This document shows, piece by piece, positions 10,753-22,367 of a stretch of DNA of 64,000 nucleotides. The notes beneath the pieces were generated by a model, which saw only the letters and a list, made by a program, of their open reading frames with translations, made no database searches and was not told where the DNA came from. Made by a program: the position numbers and the translations under genes. Positions within the stretch are counted from its first letter, which is position 1. Every line of letters starts with the position of its first letter. Origin of the DNA: Mycteria americana (taxonomy: Eukaryota; Chordata; Aves; Ciconiiformes; Ciconiidae); the NCBI RefSeq assembly GCF_035582795.1, contig NC_134370.1, positions 38,241,501 to 38,305,500 of the forward strand, read 5' to 3'.

Positions 10753-10898
10753 CTGGAAGACAGAGGAGCCTGCGGGAAGGCCCTCGGCGATCTCAGCGGT
10801 GAAGGGCAGGTTTTGGAAAGTGGGGTCGTTGTCATTTAGGTCCAGCAGGTTGACGAAAACCGTGGCGCTGCTGGTAGCTCGCAGGGGCGGCCTCCCGC
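10753..10898 (-). CDS. CDH23: CDH23 exon 15 of 19 (EC8/EC9 linker)
   Basis: 146 nt: two bases completing cysteine, then 48 codons, ending in phase 0. It encodes GRPPLRATSSATVFVNLL, the linker DLNDNDPTF and the EC9 A strand QNLPFTAEIAEGLPAGSSVF, then Q. Acceptor GGCCTCTGCAG, donor GTGAGC. Confidence 0.96.
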
Positions 10899-12142
10899 CT
10901 GCAGAGGCCAGGAGCGGGGTTTCAAGGTTAATGCCTCCAGCCATTTCCAACACTTTCCCCTCAAAAGAAGTCCTCACTCCCTGTGCAGACAGTCATGCAG
11001 GATGGGGCTGCCCCATCGAGGCATTAATCTGTCCGTGTTACTGCTTGTGCTGCAGCCCATTGGACTAATAGCATAGTCCCCTGGCAGGGGAAAGCTCTCC
11101 GTGGCAGCAGGCATGCAAGACAGACCGACAGCTACCCATGCATGCAGCTAAAAAAAATAGCAACACCAATCTATCCTTATCCCTGTCCTTCTGGCAGGCT
11201 GGATGGGACGATGGCCTTAGCACGGTGCAGACGCGATGCAAAATTAGAAAGGGGCAGAGTTAAGGTTATACGTGCCTGCTGGCTCTTGGAAACCAGCTGG
11301 ATAATGGAAAATTACCTTTATCTCCCTCTCTCTCTATTTTTATTCCTAAAAAACTTTCCCTAAGATACTCTTTCCAGAGCAAAAGACATTTCACACTTGA
11401 TCAGCTCATTTCCCCCCACCTGGCACTCTGACTTTCCTAGATACTGATGGAGCCAGCGTCCATGCGTGGTATCTCACCAGTCCTGCAAGCCACACAGGCT
11501 CAGCTCTGCAGAGAAACCCTGACCCGTCCCCAGCAGACCTTGCAGAGCAGCCCGGAAACAGGTTCCCCCACGTGCCTTGACATACTGCATCTTCTCAGCA
11601 GCAGGCTACGAGCACCCAGCGCTGCCCTCATCTCCCTGCCTGCGCTAAACATTCGCGTCTTTGTGCTACAGCCCCTGCCATCTACATGCAGCCCGCGCGC
11701 AGGTCTCCTGCAAAACAGCTGTTTCACACACCAGGCGCCTTTAGGTTTGTTTTTTAACTGCAAAATGCAAAGAATGGTGTCTTCTGCAACGAGGTGGAGT
11801 TTCTGTCTCCCAGGCTCATTGTCAGAGCTGCTGCAGAAACCACCGTGCTCACGTTTTGAGGGTTTCTGGTTTGTTTTAGCAGCAGGTTTTAACCTCCTCT
11901 CATTTATTTAACCTCAAAAACATCTTTGGAACTTATGCTCAAAACAGGAAAAAAAGAAACTTCATCATAAAGGAAAAATTAGGCCAAGAAAAGTTCAGCT
12001 CGACACGTGAAAACCATCAGGGAGGGAAAGTGGAGAGAGAAGAGGGCAACGCTCGCACAACCTGAGCCCCAGTGATTTCTAGCTACAGTGGAGCAAGACA
12101 AACCACCGTGGCAAAGAGGAGTGGAACTGAAGCAGGGCTTAC
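10899..12142 (-). other. CDH23: CDH23 intron 14/15
   Basis: 1,244 bp, normal ends. Nothing further recognised. Confidence 0.9.
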
Positions 12143-12332
12143 AGTCGGTGACCGACACCACGATCCTGCGCATGAGCTGGGCCTCCTGGGCATTGGGGTT
12201 CTCCCGGTCCAGCAGGACGCCGGTGGTGCGGATCTTGCCCGTGGTGCTGTTGAGGCTGTAGAACTTGTTGGGGGGTCGGATGCTGTACACCACTGTGCCA
12301 TTCTCCCCCAGGTCCGGGTCGATGGCCACCAC
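12143..12332 (-). CDS. CDH23: CDH23 exon 14 of 19 (EC8 core)
   Basis: 190 nt: 63 codons plus one base of cysteine. It begins VVAIDPDLGENGTVVYSI, continues PPNKFYSLNSTTGKIRTTGV, LLDRENPNAQEAQLMRR and ends IVVSVTD. DPDLGENG and LDREN are complete calcium motifs of EC8; NGT and NST are sequons. Acceptor CCATGGCAG, donor GTAAGC. Confidence 0.96.
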
Positions 12333-13560
12333 CTGCCATGGAGAAACAGCAAAAATTAAAGCAGAGCAGCAGGAATTAACTCCCACGGTGCGTCCCCGTG
12401 TAGATTCACCAGTGTCTAATAATGAGGCTGAGCTCCCATGACAGGCTTCCCCATACCAGCAGCAGCAAGAAGTTCTCCTTCCTCCACACAGCTGTATATT
12501 TTCATGATACTTGCAGGGATTTTGTACCCTTGAGACCTCTACTGTGGTGTTAAATCTCACCGAAATTGGCCTGCAAGCCCGGGAGGTAATGGCATGGCAA
12601 GAGAGACATGAGCACGCAGCAATCAAATGGGCTTTTCTTCTTCTAAATAAAGTCAGCTAGAAAACAAGCACCCTTCAGAAAAATAAAATAAACGGGACAA
12701 AGAGGCGTGCTGAGGAACTTGTGCTGCCACACTGGAAATGCTGGAAATAATTCACTGGTGGGGTTCTCCCACACGCCAGACATTTTGTGTTTTATTGTTC
12801 TCCCTGTGACATTTTTAATTACAGGGGACATTTACATTAAAAAAACCCCAACTTCATTACACTCATAACTTCCTCGGCCCCTGCTGCTTGTCCCGCAGCT
12901 GAATTTACATTGTATCGATGACACAATAATTATTTTCCCAGCAACTAATTGGGATGTCAAAGGCAAGACAACTTCAAGCAGGCGCCGAGCAGCAGGGCTG
13001 GTGCCGCACGGAAGAGAGAAAACCGCCGTGCTCTGGCTGGGGCTGCACTGCCAGATTTTCTTCCCCCCCAAGTCCTTTTCTTTCGTAGTCTTCCCCCTTA
13101 TATGATTTTGTGGATTCTCTTCACTTTTCCCTCATTTATTTTCTGTTTCGTGCCCGTCATTTTTCTCCCGGCATGATGGAGTATAAGCCTCCCTCTCTCC
13201 TTCTCTTTTATTTCACCAGAGGGACTTGAAAGGCTGTAAATCAATGTCTTTCAGAGAGGTCCTTGAAGGAGGTCGCAGGCAAGGCTAAGAAAAGGAGAAT
13301 TTGGCCAAAACCCACACAATTTGGGGAGAAAAAAAACCATCCCAGCAGAGAGGAGAAACACACGGAACAGACAGCAGCGAGGAGGCTCAGGAGTAACCTT
13401 TAAAATGGACTTCTGCAAGATGGTGCTTGGCTGGAGGTGACACCGGTTAGGAGGTGACACCGGTTCAGAGCTGACTCCCTGCTCCAGCCAAGCGGGTGAC
13501 AATCTCGCCAGGTGAAAGGAAGAGGCTTTTAGCGCAACAGCCGCCTTCCCTCACACGTAC
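12333..13560 (-). other. CDH23: CDH23 intron 13/14
   Basis: 1,228 bp, normal ends. It contains a two-copy 17 bp tandem repeat at 13433-13466. Nothing else recognised. Confidence 0.9.
13433..13466. repeat. Two-copy 17 bp tandem repeat
   Basis: GGAGGTGACACCGGTT occurs twice, 17 bases apart. Probably a simple slippage duplication in the intron. Confidence 0.85.
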
Positions 13561-13668
13561 CGTGGTGACGTCCGAGTTGGGGGGAGTCATTTCCACCAGG
13601 TTAATGAAGTATGGCTCATCCTTCCAGGTGGGGTAGTTGTCATTGATGTCCAGCAGCGTGATGTTCAC
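13561..13668 (-). CDS. CDH23: CDH23 exon 13 of 19 (EC7/EC8 linker)
   Basis: 108 nt, 36 codons, phase 0 at both ends. It encodes VNITLLDINDNYPTWKDEPY then FINLVEMTPPNSDVTT. DINDNYPTW is the linker motif; W replaces the usual F and is conserved with mammals. NIT is a sequon. Acceptor CTCTCGCAG, donor GTACGT. Confidence 0.96.
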
Positions 13669-15759
13669 CTGCGAGAGAGCAAGCAAGCAACGCTGCAGCA
13701 GGCGGTATTGGTTCTGGGGCAGCACGGTGTGTGTCCCTGGATGTACAGCAGTGCCAGGTACCCAACGCATGTTCACCCTCTGGAGGGAAAACCCACGGAA
13801 AAACAACCTCCTGCATCTTCACAGCCAGGGCTCCTTGGCATATGCAATCGTGGTTTGGCTCATGTGTACTTATTACCTTGCAGTTAAAAGAACCGCAGAG
13901 GCAAGAGGGGTGTTTTCAAGCAGCTCCTTCACTGGGGGAGGGACATGCACATTGGTCACAGTGGTGGGGAAGAGGGCACAGCAGGAGCATGGCAGGAAAG
14001 GAAGGAAAAAACTGAGTAAACTGGTTAAAAAAAGAAAAAGAATAAATGAGAAATCGGGAGAGGTAACAGGGGATGGGAGGTGCAAAGACAAGAGAGCATG
14101 GGAGAGGGTGGTGCCCTGAAGGGCCACCTATCTTCATTTTCAGCGTGAGAAACGGCATCTAAGTGACAGTAGCGAGCCTGGGAGATGCATCCTGTTGTCC
14201 GTGAGTCTGTCACCTCCCCAGATCACCCGCTTCAATCCAGCCTGTGAGTCTATAAAGGTGCCTGAGGGAAGAGCTGCAGTTCAAGGGAAGGGGGGGGCAG
14301 AGGGGCAGGAGGGAGCCCCGGTGCCTGCCACCCCCACGCAGGGTGTCCCGGTGGAGCTTCTCCGGGGTCTTCCGTGCCCCCAAGTGATCGGGTCCTGCCG
14401 CCGCACCAGGCTTGGCTGCTGGTGCCACCCCGTGGTAGAAGAGGCAAATCTGGACACCACAGTCTCTGGGGATGTGCCCTGGGCACAAGCCAAGGCATCG
14501 GGGTGGTCCCTGGGGAAGGTTGGTGACCCACCTCTACTCCGAGCACCCCAGGTGCTCATCCGTCATCCGGGGACCTTGCAAAGCCCCTGAATGGACACTT
14601 ATTCCCAGAGCAAAAATGATTATAGGGAACAGCTTTGAGTCCCGGGTGTATATCCTTGCTAATGACAGCAGACAAACTTAATCGGCTACCCACTTCTCAC
14701 TGAGTGTTAATATTCTTTAACCTTTTAGGAACCATAATGCATTTTTTTTCCCTAATTGCAATCTGTGTTGCGGAAACCTTGTTTTGCCTTTCAATAAAGC
14801 TATTAGGAGAACATCATCTCATCTGGAGCCCCAAAGGGGAACCCAGCATCCGACAGGCCATGCTATTGCTCGGCCAAGGCCTTCATGTGCCTCTGGGATG
14901 CTCCGTAGTGAGCTTCTAGTCTGCTACCTGGATCAGACACCTCCTGATGGTCCTCAGCATAGGTGACAATTGTTTAGGGCTCTCTTCAGCACAACCACAA
15001 TATTTCTCTGCATTGTCCTCCCTTGCATGGGACATCTCTCCTGCAACCCAACCAAGTGTCCAAGGAGCAAGAGCACCCAAATGTTACAAAATATTCAAAC
15101 CAACACGGTGCTGTGAGCAGTGGGAGATGGATCCTTGGCTTTTGACCTCCTGATATTTCCAAAGACTCTTACAAACCCTTTGCAAGCAACGGGTCTCCCT
15201 GACATCTGCGAAGGGCAAGGCAAAGCAGTAGACTTCAGCTGCAGTACAATGGCCTGCTCCTCCACCAGAACCTTCTGAGGGGCCCAGGTATCACAAACCA
15301 GTTGGAAACCCTTGATCCAGGCAGTATGTGAATAGTAGTCATCAGGAACAACTAAGCACGCCTGCAGGCTCTCCAACTAAGCATTTTCTCCAGAGGCATG
15401 AGCAAAGGGAGCCGTGCTGCGGGTGGAATAGGTACCCATTACCGCCTTCGCACGGACATGCTGGACATGCAAAGTGCTGGAAGGTCAAGTGGCTCCTGGG
15501 TGAATGGCTCGCCAGGAAAGGGAGCCTGATTTCAAGGTCTACACAGCCCAAACAGTCATTCTGAAAGGGCTGCAAGCAGTGGTGGGGGCAGCCCAGAGGG
15601 CAGACATCACCATGTGCCCTTTACTCATTCACACAGCTAAAATTAAACACTGCTAGCATGGGGAACTGAAGCATCGATGCCTCGGCAGCCCTCCTGGATG
15701 CCAGCCCCAGACGGGCACCAGTGGCTCGAGGAGATGGGAATTGCTCCTCACACACTCAC
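13669..15759 (-). other. CDH23: CDH23 intron 12/13
   Basis: 2,091 bp, normal ends. The stretch around 14270-14600 is G-rich. Nothing further recognised. Confidence 0.9.
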
Positions 15760-15872
15760 CATAGCAATGCCTGTCTTCTGGTGGTGGCCCACGCCTCCAT
15801 CCACCGCCCGGACAATAAGGATGTATTCAGATTTGGCCTCCCGGTCCAGTAAAGATGTTGTCGTGATTTCTC
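15760..15872 (-). CDS. CDH23: CDH23 exon 12 of 19 (EC7 second half)
   Basis: 113 nt: two bases completing glycine, then 37 codons, ending in phase 0. It contains EITTTSLLDREAKSEYILIV and RAVDGGVGHHQKTGIAM. LDREA is the LDRE calcium motif. The final codon is ATG (M) where mammals have T, directly before donor GTGAGT. Acceptor TTTGGCTGCAG. Confidence 0.95.
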
Positions 15873-16455
15873 CTGCAGCCAAAGGAGATGAGAGGGATTA
15901 GAGATGTTGTATGGCGAAGAGGGGCACCAGTGAAAAAAAGGGACACTCAAAAACAGAGAGAGGATCCTTCACAAATGGGCCCCTTCTTCTGATTCAAATA
16001 GATGGACCTTGGAAGGGTCAGCTTGTCAGCAGGCTCCTGTAAACTTTGTGCTGTGTCTTCCCACAGGAGCCCATTTAACAACTGCCTGTGATCCCTCACG
16101 CTCGTTCCTGCCCAGAATGAACCAAAAACAATGCCAGCAAGGGAAGGTGGGCAGCAGCTCCTTAGCTAATGTAAGCTCACAGATAAAAGCCTTTTCTCAG
16201 GTTTCACTCCCACCAGGAACTGAGCTTCCACCGATGCCCCGCCAAAGCCCTCGTGCTGACTGAGCAAGTGCTGGTGGCTGAAATCTGGTGAATCCCTTAA
16301 ACTGTGCTTCTCCTAAGCAGGCTGCTCGGGGGAGAGGAGGGAAGGACGGGGGAAGGAGAGAGAGTGAAAGAGGAAAAATAATGAGGGAGAAAACAGGGGG
16401 AAATTCAGGAGAGGGAACTGAAGGAAAAAGAGGGAGAGCATGTACAGAGGCTCAC
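15873..16455 (-). other. CDH23: CDH23 intron 11/12
   Basis: 583 bp, normal ends. A purine-rich run (GGGAGAGGAGGGAAGG type) on the plus strand at 16330-16440 is the polypyrimidine side on the coding strand. Nothing else seen. Confidence 0.9.
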
Positions 16456-16572
16456 CTGAGCGGGCATTGATCCGAAAATGTGAGGAGCCCTCCAGGGAGT
16501 AGATGATTGACTCCTGCCCGTACTCCCTGGACCGGTCCATGTCCGTGGCATTGAGAAACAGCACTGTGGCTC
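16456..16572 (-). CDS. CDH23: CDH23 exon 11 of 19 (EC7 DxD exon)
   Basis: 117 nt: two bases completing glycine, 38 codons, one base of the next glycine. It encodes ATVLFLNATDMDRSREYGQE then SIIYSLEGSSHFRINARS. DMDRSREYG is a non-canonical form of DxDxGxN that mammals share. One NAT sequon. Acceptor CCCCAAG, with AAG rather than CAG, and donor GTGAGC. Confidence 0.95.
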
Positions 16573-16851
16573 CTTGGGGAAAGCAGAAACAAGGGCTGAG
16601 ATGGGCATTCGCAGCCTGGAGTGGCTCTCCCCATCTGCCCCGTCCCCCCACACTGCTCCTGCAGGTCACCTGGCCAAGGAGTCCCCTCGCCTGCATGCAC
16701 AGTGGGGCCAAACCCCCAGATCCTACAGCTATGAAACTGCCAGGTCTCTGGCTTTTGCCTCCCCAAAAAGCCATCACCCACCCCATTCTGGCCATAAGAC
16801 CCCCAGGGCCCTTCTGCTAGCCTGAAGAAGGAGCAGGGCCATGCTCCATAC

Positions 16852-16924
16852 CTGCCATGATGTCCTCCATGACGGTTATAATGTAGGAGGGCTTGCTGAA
16901 TGTGGGGGGGTTGTCATTTTCATC
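16852..16924 (-). CDS. CDH23: CDH23 exon 10 of 19 (EC6/EC7 linker)
   Basis: 73 nt: 24 codons plus one base of glycine. It encodes DENDNPPTFSKPSYIITVME then DIMA. DENDNPPTF is the DxNDN inter-repeat calcium linker and the start of EC7. Acceptor CTTTGCTTCAG, donor GTATGG. It lies only 279 bp upstream of the next exon. Confidence 0.95.
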
Positions 16925-18002
16925 CTGAAGCAAAGAGAAGGTCGAGAGGCTGGTTGGGAAAAAGGCAAAATGGTCAAATAGCTGCAGAAGTCTGGTACAG
17001 GGATGCTCCTGGCCGACTGCATCTCAAGATATGACCAGTTCAAGGCGTCAGCGTAGGGAAGATGGCCTTAGGGGTAAGGCACCAGAGGTCTGAGTTTTGC
17101 TGCAGAGGCAGCTGAGGTTAAGGTAAATTGATTGTCAGTGACTTTGCTGAGCCATACAGTGGGGACAATACCGACTATCTCATTATCCAGCATCCTGGGC
17201 AATACACAACAGGTCTGAGGAACTGCTGCCGTTTGCAGCCAAGCATCTTCTAAGCTGCTCCTCCCTCCACTGCAAGCCCTGGGAAGACTCAGACACTGCA
17301 GGAAGCACAGCAGCATCATGCACAGACCTGCTCCTCCCTCTTGGAGTGGCACACGAGTGGCTTAGTGCTCCGGGTCACCGTGGCCACGAGGCCACCAGGC
17401 GGACTGGACTGGCCAGGGGAGCTGCTGAGCTTTGGCTGCCTTTGTTTAAGTGAAGGAATGCTGTGGGTGTTTGGCTGGTTTGTATACCAATGCGCTCCCT
17501 CCAAGCCTGTCTCTTCCAGGGACTATGGCTGGCCTGTTGAAACCAGGCAGAAGCAATTGCTCGAGACATCCCTCAAAACAGATTCTGGACCAGTCTAAAG
17601 CTTCCCCAGGGGGGCTTTAAGTGCTGTTTAAACAACGTTAAGAATCTGCCTTAAATGAACCAAACCCAACTGCCTACAGAGGGAAGGATGGAGCCGCCAG
17701 GACAGTAAAACACTGTTATGGGCTTTGCTGTTTCCCTGGGGCTGCTCTGGAGATCTTTTCTACCTGGAGGCTGCTGATGGACCTGCAGGCTCAGCTGCTC
17801 CTGCTGCCACCAAACTTGGTATTTGAGGCAATTTCACGTGCAAACGATGCCCACCGTACTGCAATTAAATTGCCATCCTCTGCTGTCGTTGCCAGAAGCA
17901 GGTGGTCTTTAATCAGCCTTTCACCGCATCACTCAGCTTTCACTGCATCTCCTCCGAGGGTAATGGGGAAATTGCCTGCTGCCTGGGGTGCCCTCTGCAT
18001 TT

Positions 18003-18023
18003 CCCTCCTCCTCCTCCTCCTCC
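18003..18023. repeat. (CTC)n microsatellite
   Basis: About seven CTC/TCC triplets in a row. Short and perfect, so probably length-variable. Confidence 0.9.
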
Positions 18024-18639
18024 AAGAGCTCGGTTGGGGTCATTGCCCCAGGGCAAACCCAGGAGGTCTGGGCAGGTTAAAGGCAAAGGAAGCAGAGAGA
18101 CCGAACACACACCCGCGTGCCGCCTGCAGCCGGACCCGTGTGAGCTGTGCTGCGGTCCAGGCTGGGTGGAAGCAAGCCAGAGCAGATGCCGTGCCATTTT
18201 GTTAGTGGTCCTGAGTTCATCAGGCCGTGCTCAGCACTGCCACGGCCCGGTAAACTGGCTCCTGAGGAGGCAGGGGCTTGCTCCTGGCCGGCTCTCCATC
18301 TGGCCGGAGCTGGCATGCACCTGCCTACAGAGCGGTGCGTGGCTTTTCTACTTGAGAAGGGCATTTCCCACTTCGGCAACGTGAACTCCAAAGCTCCCTG
18401 CTGCAAACCTTCCTGCACGCCCCCTGTGGCACTCACAGCAATGCTAGACAGGACCTGGCATGCTCCCACGGGAGAGGGCATCCAGCTAAACCACATCGCT
18501 CATGATCCCACCTCGCCGATTTCCACAAAACCAGCTTCCCACAGTCCCCCAACCCTCAGCCTTGGACAGCCATGGTATCATCTTCAGCGATACTGATAAC
18601 TGCAGACACTCACGCTAAGCACACAACCCCCTTTGCTCC

Positions 18640-18870
18640 AGACATACGCACGCTATCAGTCGCTGGCTCATCGCCCCGAACAGGGCGTCAGCGGCAGGGA
18701 GCGAGGCAAAAACTTATTAGCAGTGATATTTCCCCGGATCCTGGCGTGGCACGCGCTATTAGTTCTGATTCAGCAGCTCCCTCTACAAAAGCGTATTGTC
18801 CCCTAATGGGAAATCTACAAGGCGAGTTTGACTTCTTTATTAAAAACCAACAACCAAAGGATGAAAAAAA
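18640..18870. promoter_or_regulatory. Candidate conserved noncoding block
   Basis: A non-repetitive block that keeps several CpGs (CGCACGCTATCAGTCGC, GGCGTGGCACGCGC) and then turns AT-rich with TTATTAAAA. Its composition is unlike the surrounding intron. Conservation is an inference and was not tested. Confidence 0.25.
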
Positions 18871-19991
18871 ATTACCTCCCTCCACACTTGCTCTCGTTCT
18901 GCCTTTTCATGGCTCTTGTTCCTCAAGTGCCGTTGTGAAATGCTTCCTCCCCATTTTCTTCCTATTTTCTAGCTTTTTTTTTTTCCCTTTTGTTTTTCTG
19001 GTTGAGAGAAAATCCCTTTGGTTGAGAGTTGGAAAAGTGACAGCTACTTAAACCCCACCAGTGTACAGACTCAACCAGGAGGAGATGACCCATTGAAGTG
19101 TGGTCTTTAGAAAGAGATGTTTATGCTGTCTAAAGCACAGCATGGGAAGGATGTATCTAACCACCACTAACCCCCCTGGCACTGCCTTATTCCCCCTCTC
19201 CTGAGCACGGTGAGGGAGCTGGAGGAGAGGCATGCTAATAGGATTTCATTCCCATCCTACGGCACCATGGACTTCATCTTCTTCGCCTTCCCAGACAGAT
19301 GCTGCCGCCAGCCTGGCTTAGATCCCATCACTGCGAGACTGACGGGTTATCAAGCAAACTGTCTCCATTGCTGATACCTCCCTCCAGACGTCCTCGAACC
19401 ACAATGTGCCTCAAAGTGACAATCCGATCTAATCGTCCTGAGGAACGCTGCGATGCTTTACCTCTCCCAGCAGCAACCCCTCCTCAACGGGTTTTGCACC
19501 TATGTAGGTGCTTGTGAAGCCCACAGCCCAGCTGGGACAGGCTGGTATTGGGTAGATAAACAAGCAATTGCCTGCGATTGATTCAGGGACTGATAATTTC
19601 CGACACTACAAGTGCTAACGTGCAGCCAAAGCTCTCTCCTCTGCATCCGAGCTGCAGTGAGCGCCTCTGGCTACCGGCATGGAGAGCATTCCAGCCAGGA
19701 GTGCGAGCTGAGAGGAGGGCTCACCAGGTGCTCCATGAACCTCCCCAGTCAAAAGCAAGGGCAGATCTCCACCCTGTCCCCAGCTCTGCTCCTCACCTCG
19801 TGGTTAGCTGGGGGTCCTACCACGTTACTTCCAGTGGCTTCCCTGTGCGTCATGCACGGCCGAGGAGGAGGAGGAGGTGCATGGGGTCAGGACAGCCTGT
19901 CTGCGGTGACACCCTCTCAGAGACACTCTCACTCGTTCTTTGTCACTCAGACCTTACCAAATGTCAGGGACAGCGTTTCTTTAACCAACAT

Positions 19992-20047
19992 GTATGACAC
20001 ATACGTACATGAGACACGTATGACACATACATACATATGAGACATAT
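19992..20047. repeat. 26 bp imperfect tandem repeat
   Basis: GTATGACACATAC occurs at 19992 and again at 20018, each followed by a similar GTACATGAGACAC or ATACATATGAGACA unit. Two full copies and part of a third. Confidence 0.85.
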
Positions 20048-20174
20048 GTAATTGCAATCCACATGTACCCATCCATGGGGCAGGGTAGTCTTCCTGGGTT
20101 ATTGATGGATTAACGGTGCTGCTGTGGAGCAACTGCAGGGAAACCACTGCAGGATCGTTGGGTGCCGTACTTAC

Positions 20175-20302
20175 AAACACCTCAATGGTGACGGGGACAG
20201 TGCTGTTGAGTGGTGGGTTGCCGGCATCCTTGGCCATCACAGTCAGGTAAATAACTCCGTTGGCCACCTGCTCATAGTCAAGGGGGTGGTTCACGCTGAT
20301 CA
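20175..20302 (-). CDS. CDH23: CDH23 exon 9 of 19 (EC6 second half)
   Basis: 128 nt: two bases completing valine, then 42 codons, ending in phase 0 after IEVF. It contains NHPLDYEQVANGVIYLTVMA, DAGNPPLNSTVPVTIEV and one NST sequon. LDYEQ is the EC6 form of the LDRE motif. Acceptor CCTTTCAG, donor GTAAGT. Confidence 0.96.
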
Positions 20303-20720
20303 CTGAAAGGATGCAAAGCGGGGGGGTCAGGCGGGCATTCATACACCGAGCAGGATGGTGGGCAGGCTCGGGGGGTGGCCCATCCACACCGCCTCCCCAG
20401 GGCCAACAGTGCCTGCTAGAGGTGGCAATGCCCCAAAAACACGGGCACCGGGCATTACAGAGCATCTTGCACTGGCATAACCTGGAGTGAGCTGTACAGC
20501 CACGGAAACACGGCTCTGCAGTGGCTCAGCTCAAGCCCTGCTGCAAAGGACTGCGTTGCAGGTGAGGTCAGGATAAGCAGAAGAGCTGCTGGAGCAGCTT
20601 CTTAAAGCTTGCTGACACGACTGCTTGCAGGGGGTGTTAGCGCAGCCCGAGCTGCTGCTGCTCATCGGGGGCCATGCTGCTGCTCGTCAGGGGCACCGTG
20701 GTCCCAGAACCAGCGCTCAC
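20303..20720 (-). other. CDH23: CDH23 intron 8/9
   Basis: 418 bp, normal ends. Nothing recognised. Confidence 0.9.
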
Positions 20721-20826
20721 CTCCGTAGCCTTCCGACACCGCGATGTCAAAGTAGTTGCGGAAGGCAGATGCCTGCGTGATGCTGTACGTGATCTGGTTG
20801 TTTGGAGGGGAGTCCTCGTCGGATGC
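20721..20826 (-). CDS. CDH23: CDH23 exon 8 of 19 (EC6 DxD exon)
   Basis: 106 nt, starting in phase 0 and ending one base into a valine codon. It encodes ASDEDSPPNNQITYSITQ then ASAFRNYFDIAVSEGYG. DED is the EC6 calcium DxD site. The acceptor ends CCCTAG, less common than CAG but valid, and the donor is GTGAGC. It differs from mammals at several surface positions but not in length. Confidence 0.95.
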
Positions 20827-21497
20827 CTAGGGCATGAGCAGAGGTGATAAATGAACACAGGAGCTGTGCTGGTGATGTGCAACAGGAGGGAGCTGAGGGG
20901 ATGGGAGGTGCAGGCCGTGCCCAAGGAGAGTGGAAGGGCGATGAGGAAGATGCACTCATCAGGGGCCCTGAGGGCATTTGTAAACCAGCCTCTGCTCCCA
21001 TCCCGCCTCCCAGAAAGGACTCGTGGGGTCCCCCTCTCCCGCCTCCCTGCGGCACTGACCCAGCCTGGCCCCACAGAGGGAAAGGTGTGCTCTTGCATCA
21101 TGGCAAAGTTTATTCTTGTGCTGAAGGAGCAAAGTCTTCCCTACCTGCCTTCCCTCCACAGCAGAGGCTTACAGCTCCATCAACAACAAACACAGCACCT
21201 TCCCCTTGGTGCCTGGTGACTTTACCGAGCAGAGCAAGGTGATACGGAGGCAGCGCCTGTGCCCTGGGAGAGGCCCCAGGTCCTGGGGATGCCGTATAGG
21301 CACCGGACTTATAGGAGAGGAGGCGGAGGGAGGCAGCCCACGGCTGCAGCACTGCATCCAGTTGCACTTTGCAGTAAAGCACAAAGCATTTTTTAGGAGG
21401 GACACAGGAAGAACGGCAGCAGGGGTGGACGGAAACCTAGCCCGCACCCGTCTCCCCACCGCGCATCCCGAGCGGAGGAGCTGCTCCAGTCCCTCAC
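20827..21497 (-). other. CDH23: CDH23 intron 7/8
   Basis: 671 bp, GC-rich, GT donor and TAG acceptor. Nothing else recognised. Confidence 0.9.
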
Positions 21498-21735
21498 CCG
21501 GAGCCGGACCACCTGGGTGACAGAGGGTTCGTTCTCCCGCAGGGCCCCCAGGTATGCCTCCTTCTGGAAGGTGGGGATGTTGTCGTTGACGTCGAGGACG
21601 TTGATCCTGACGCGCCCCGTTGTCTCCTCCCCACCACCATCCCGGGCAATGACGGTCAGGGTGTAGCGCTGCGTGGTCTCAAAGTCCAGCCGAGCCATCA
21701 GGAGGATAACGCCCGTGTCCTTGTCCAGCGAGAAA
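21498..21735 (-). CDS. CDH23: CDH23 exon 7 of 19 (EC5 end, EC6 start)
   Basis: 238 nt, the longest exon in the window: one base finishing R, then 79 codons. It begins FSLDKDTGVILLMARLDFET, followed by VIARDGGGEETTGRVRINVL, the EC5/EC6 linker DVNDNIPTF, and the EC6 A strand ending VVRLR. LDFET keeps the calcium-binding glutamate. Acceptor CCCCTCAG, donor GTGAGG. The coding strand is GC- and CpG-rich. Confidence 0.96.
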
Positions 21736-22302
21736 CTGAGGGGACAGGAGAGGAGGGGGGAAAGCCCTGGTGACCACACGCTGGAGATGGAGAGATAGGG
21801 TGGCAGCAGCCTGAACAGCTAGCACTGGGGTGGGTGAAGTTCATGGCTTTCTTCTGAGGGATATTTGGCCCCAGGGTATCTTCAAGAGCTCGGTGCAGGT
21901 GGTGGGGTAGAAACCCTCAGTGCTGCTCTACAGGCAGAGAAAGTGGGCTCAGGGGCCCCCAAATCCCTTCTGCTGGGCAGCCCACACGCCTCCCCCAACC
22001 ACCCACCACGAGCGGGTCGCACATGATACTCCAGGGCCAACAACTTGCTGGCAAATGCATTTATCGGTCCCAAGCAATGCTGGAGCCTGTAGGTCCTGAT
22101 TTAGCAAAGCGATTAAATGTGCTGAGCATCAGGCATGTGCTGAAGTTAACTCACCCCTTTGGGAGACAGCATAGTGGGGTTTTCATGGGGTATCTCGCAG
22201 GCAGGACATAACAAACGTCCTTAATTGCCATGTGACTTCTTAGCGAGGTTAGAAGAGGATATTGACGAGTCAGAGTCATGCCGGTGGTTCAGTCACACTT
22301 AC
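21736..22302 (-). other. CDH23: CDH23 intron 6/7
   Basis: 567 bp, normal ends. Nothing recognised. Confidence 0.9.
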
Positions 22303-22367
22303 CGGTCAGGGTCATCGCTGAAAAAATAACTGACTTTCCCATATGTGCCCACGTCATTGTCAGTTGC
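22303..22367 (-). CDS. CDH23: CDH23 exon 6 of 19 (EC5 DxD exon)
   Basis: 65 nt, the shortest exon here. It starts in phase 0 and ends two bases into an arginine codon. It encodes ATDNDVGTYGKVSYFFSDDP then D and the start of R. DND is the DxD calcium site of EC5. The acceptor follows a T-rich tract (CTTTTTTCAG) and the donor is GTAAGT. Mammalian CDH23 reads nearly the same here. Confidence 0.95.

Larger units (their letters stand above)
16925..20174 (-). other. CDH23: CDH23 intron 9/10
   Basis: 3,250 bp. It contains a CTC triplet repeat (18003-18023), a candidate conserved block (18640-18870) and a 26 bp tandem repeat (19992-20047). No open reading frame of interest. Confidence 0.9.

Noticed and set aside
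14921-14960. Weak resemblance to the same interspersed repeat as at 60303
   Set aside because: Only about 20 scattered matching bases; not enough to call.
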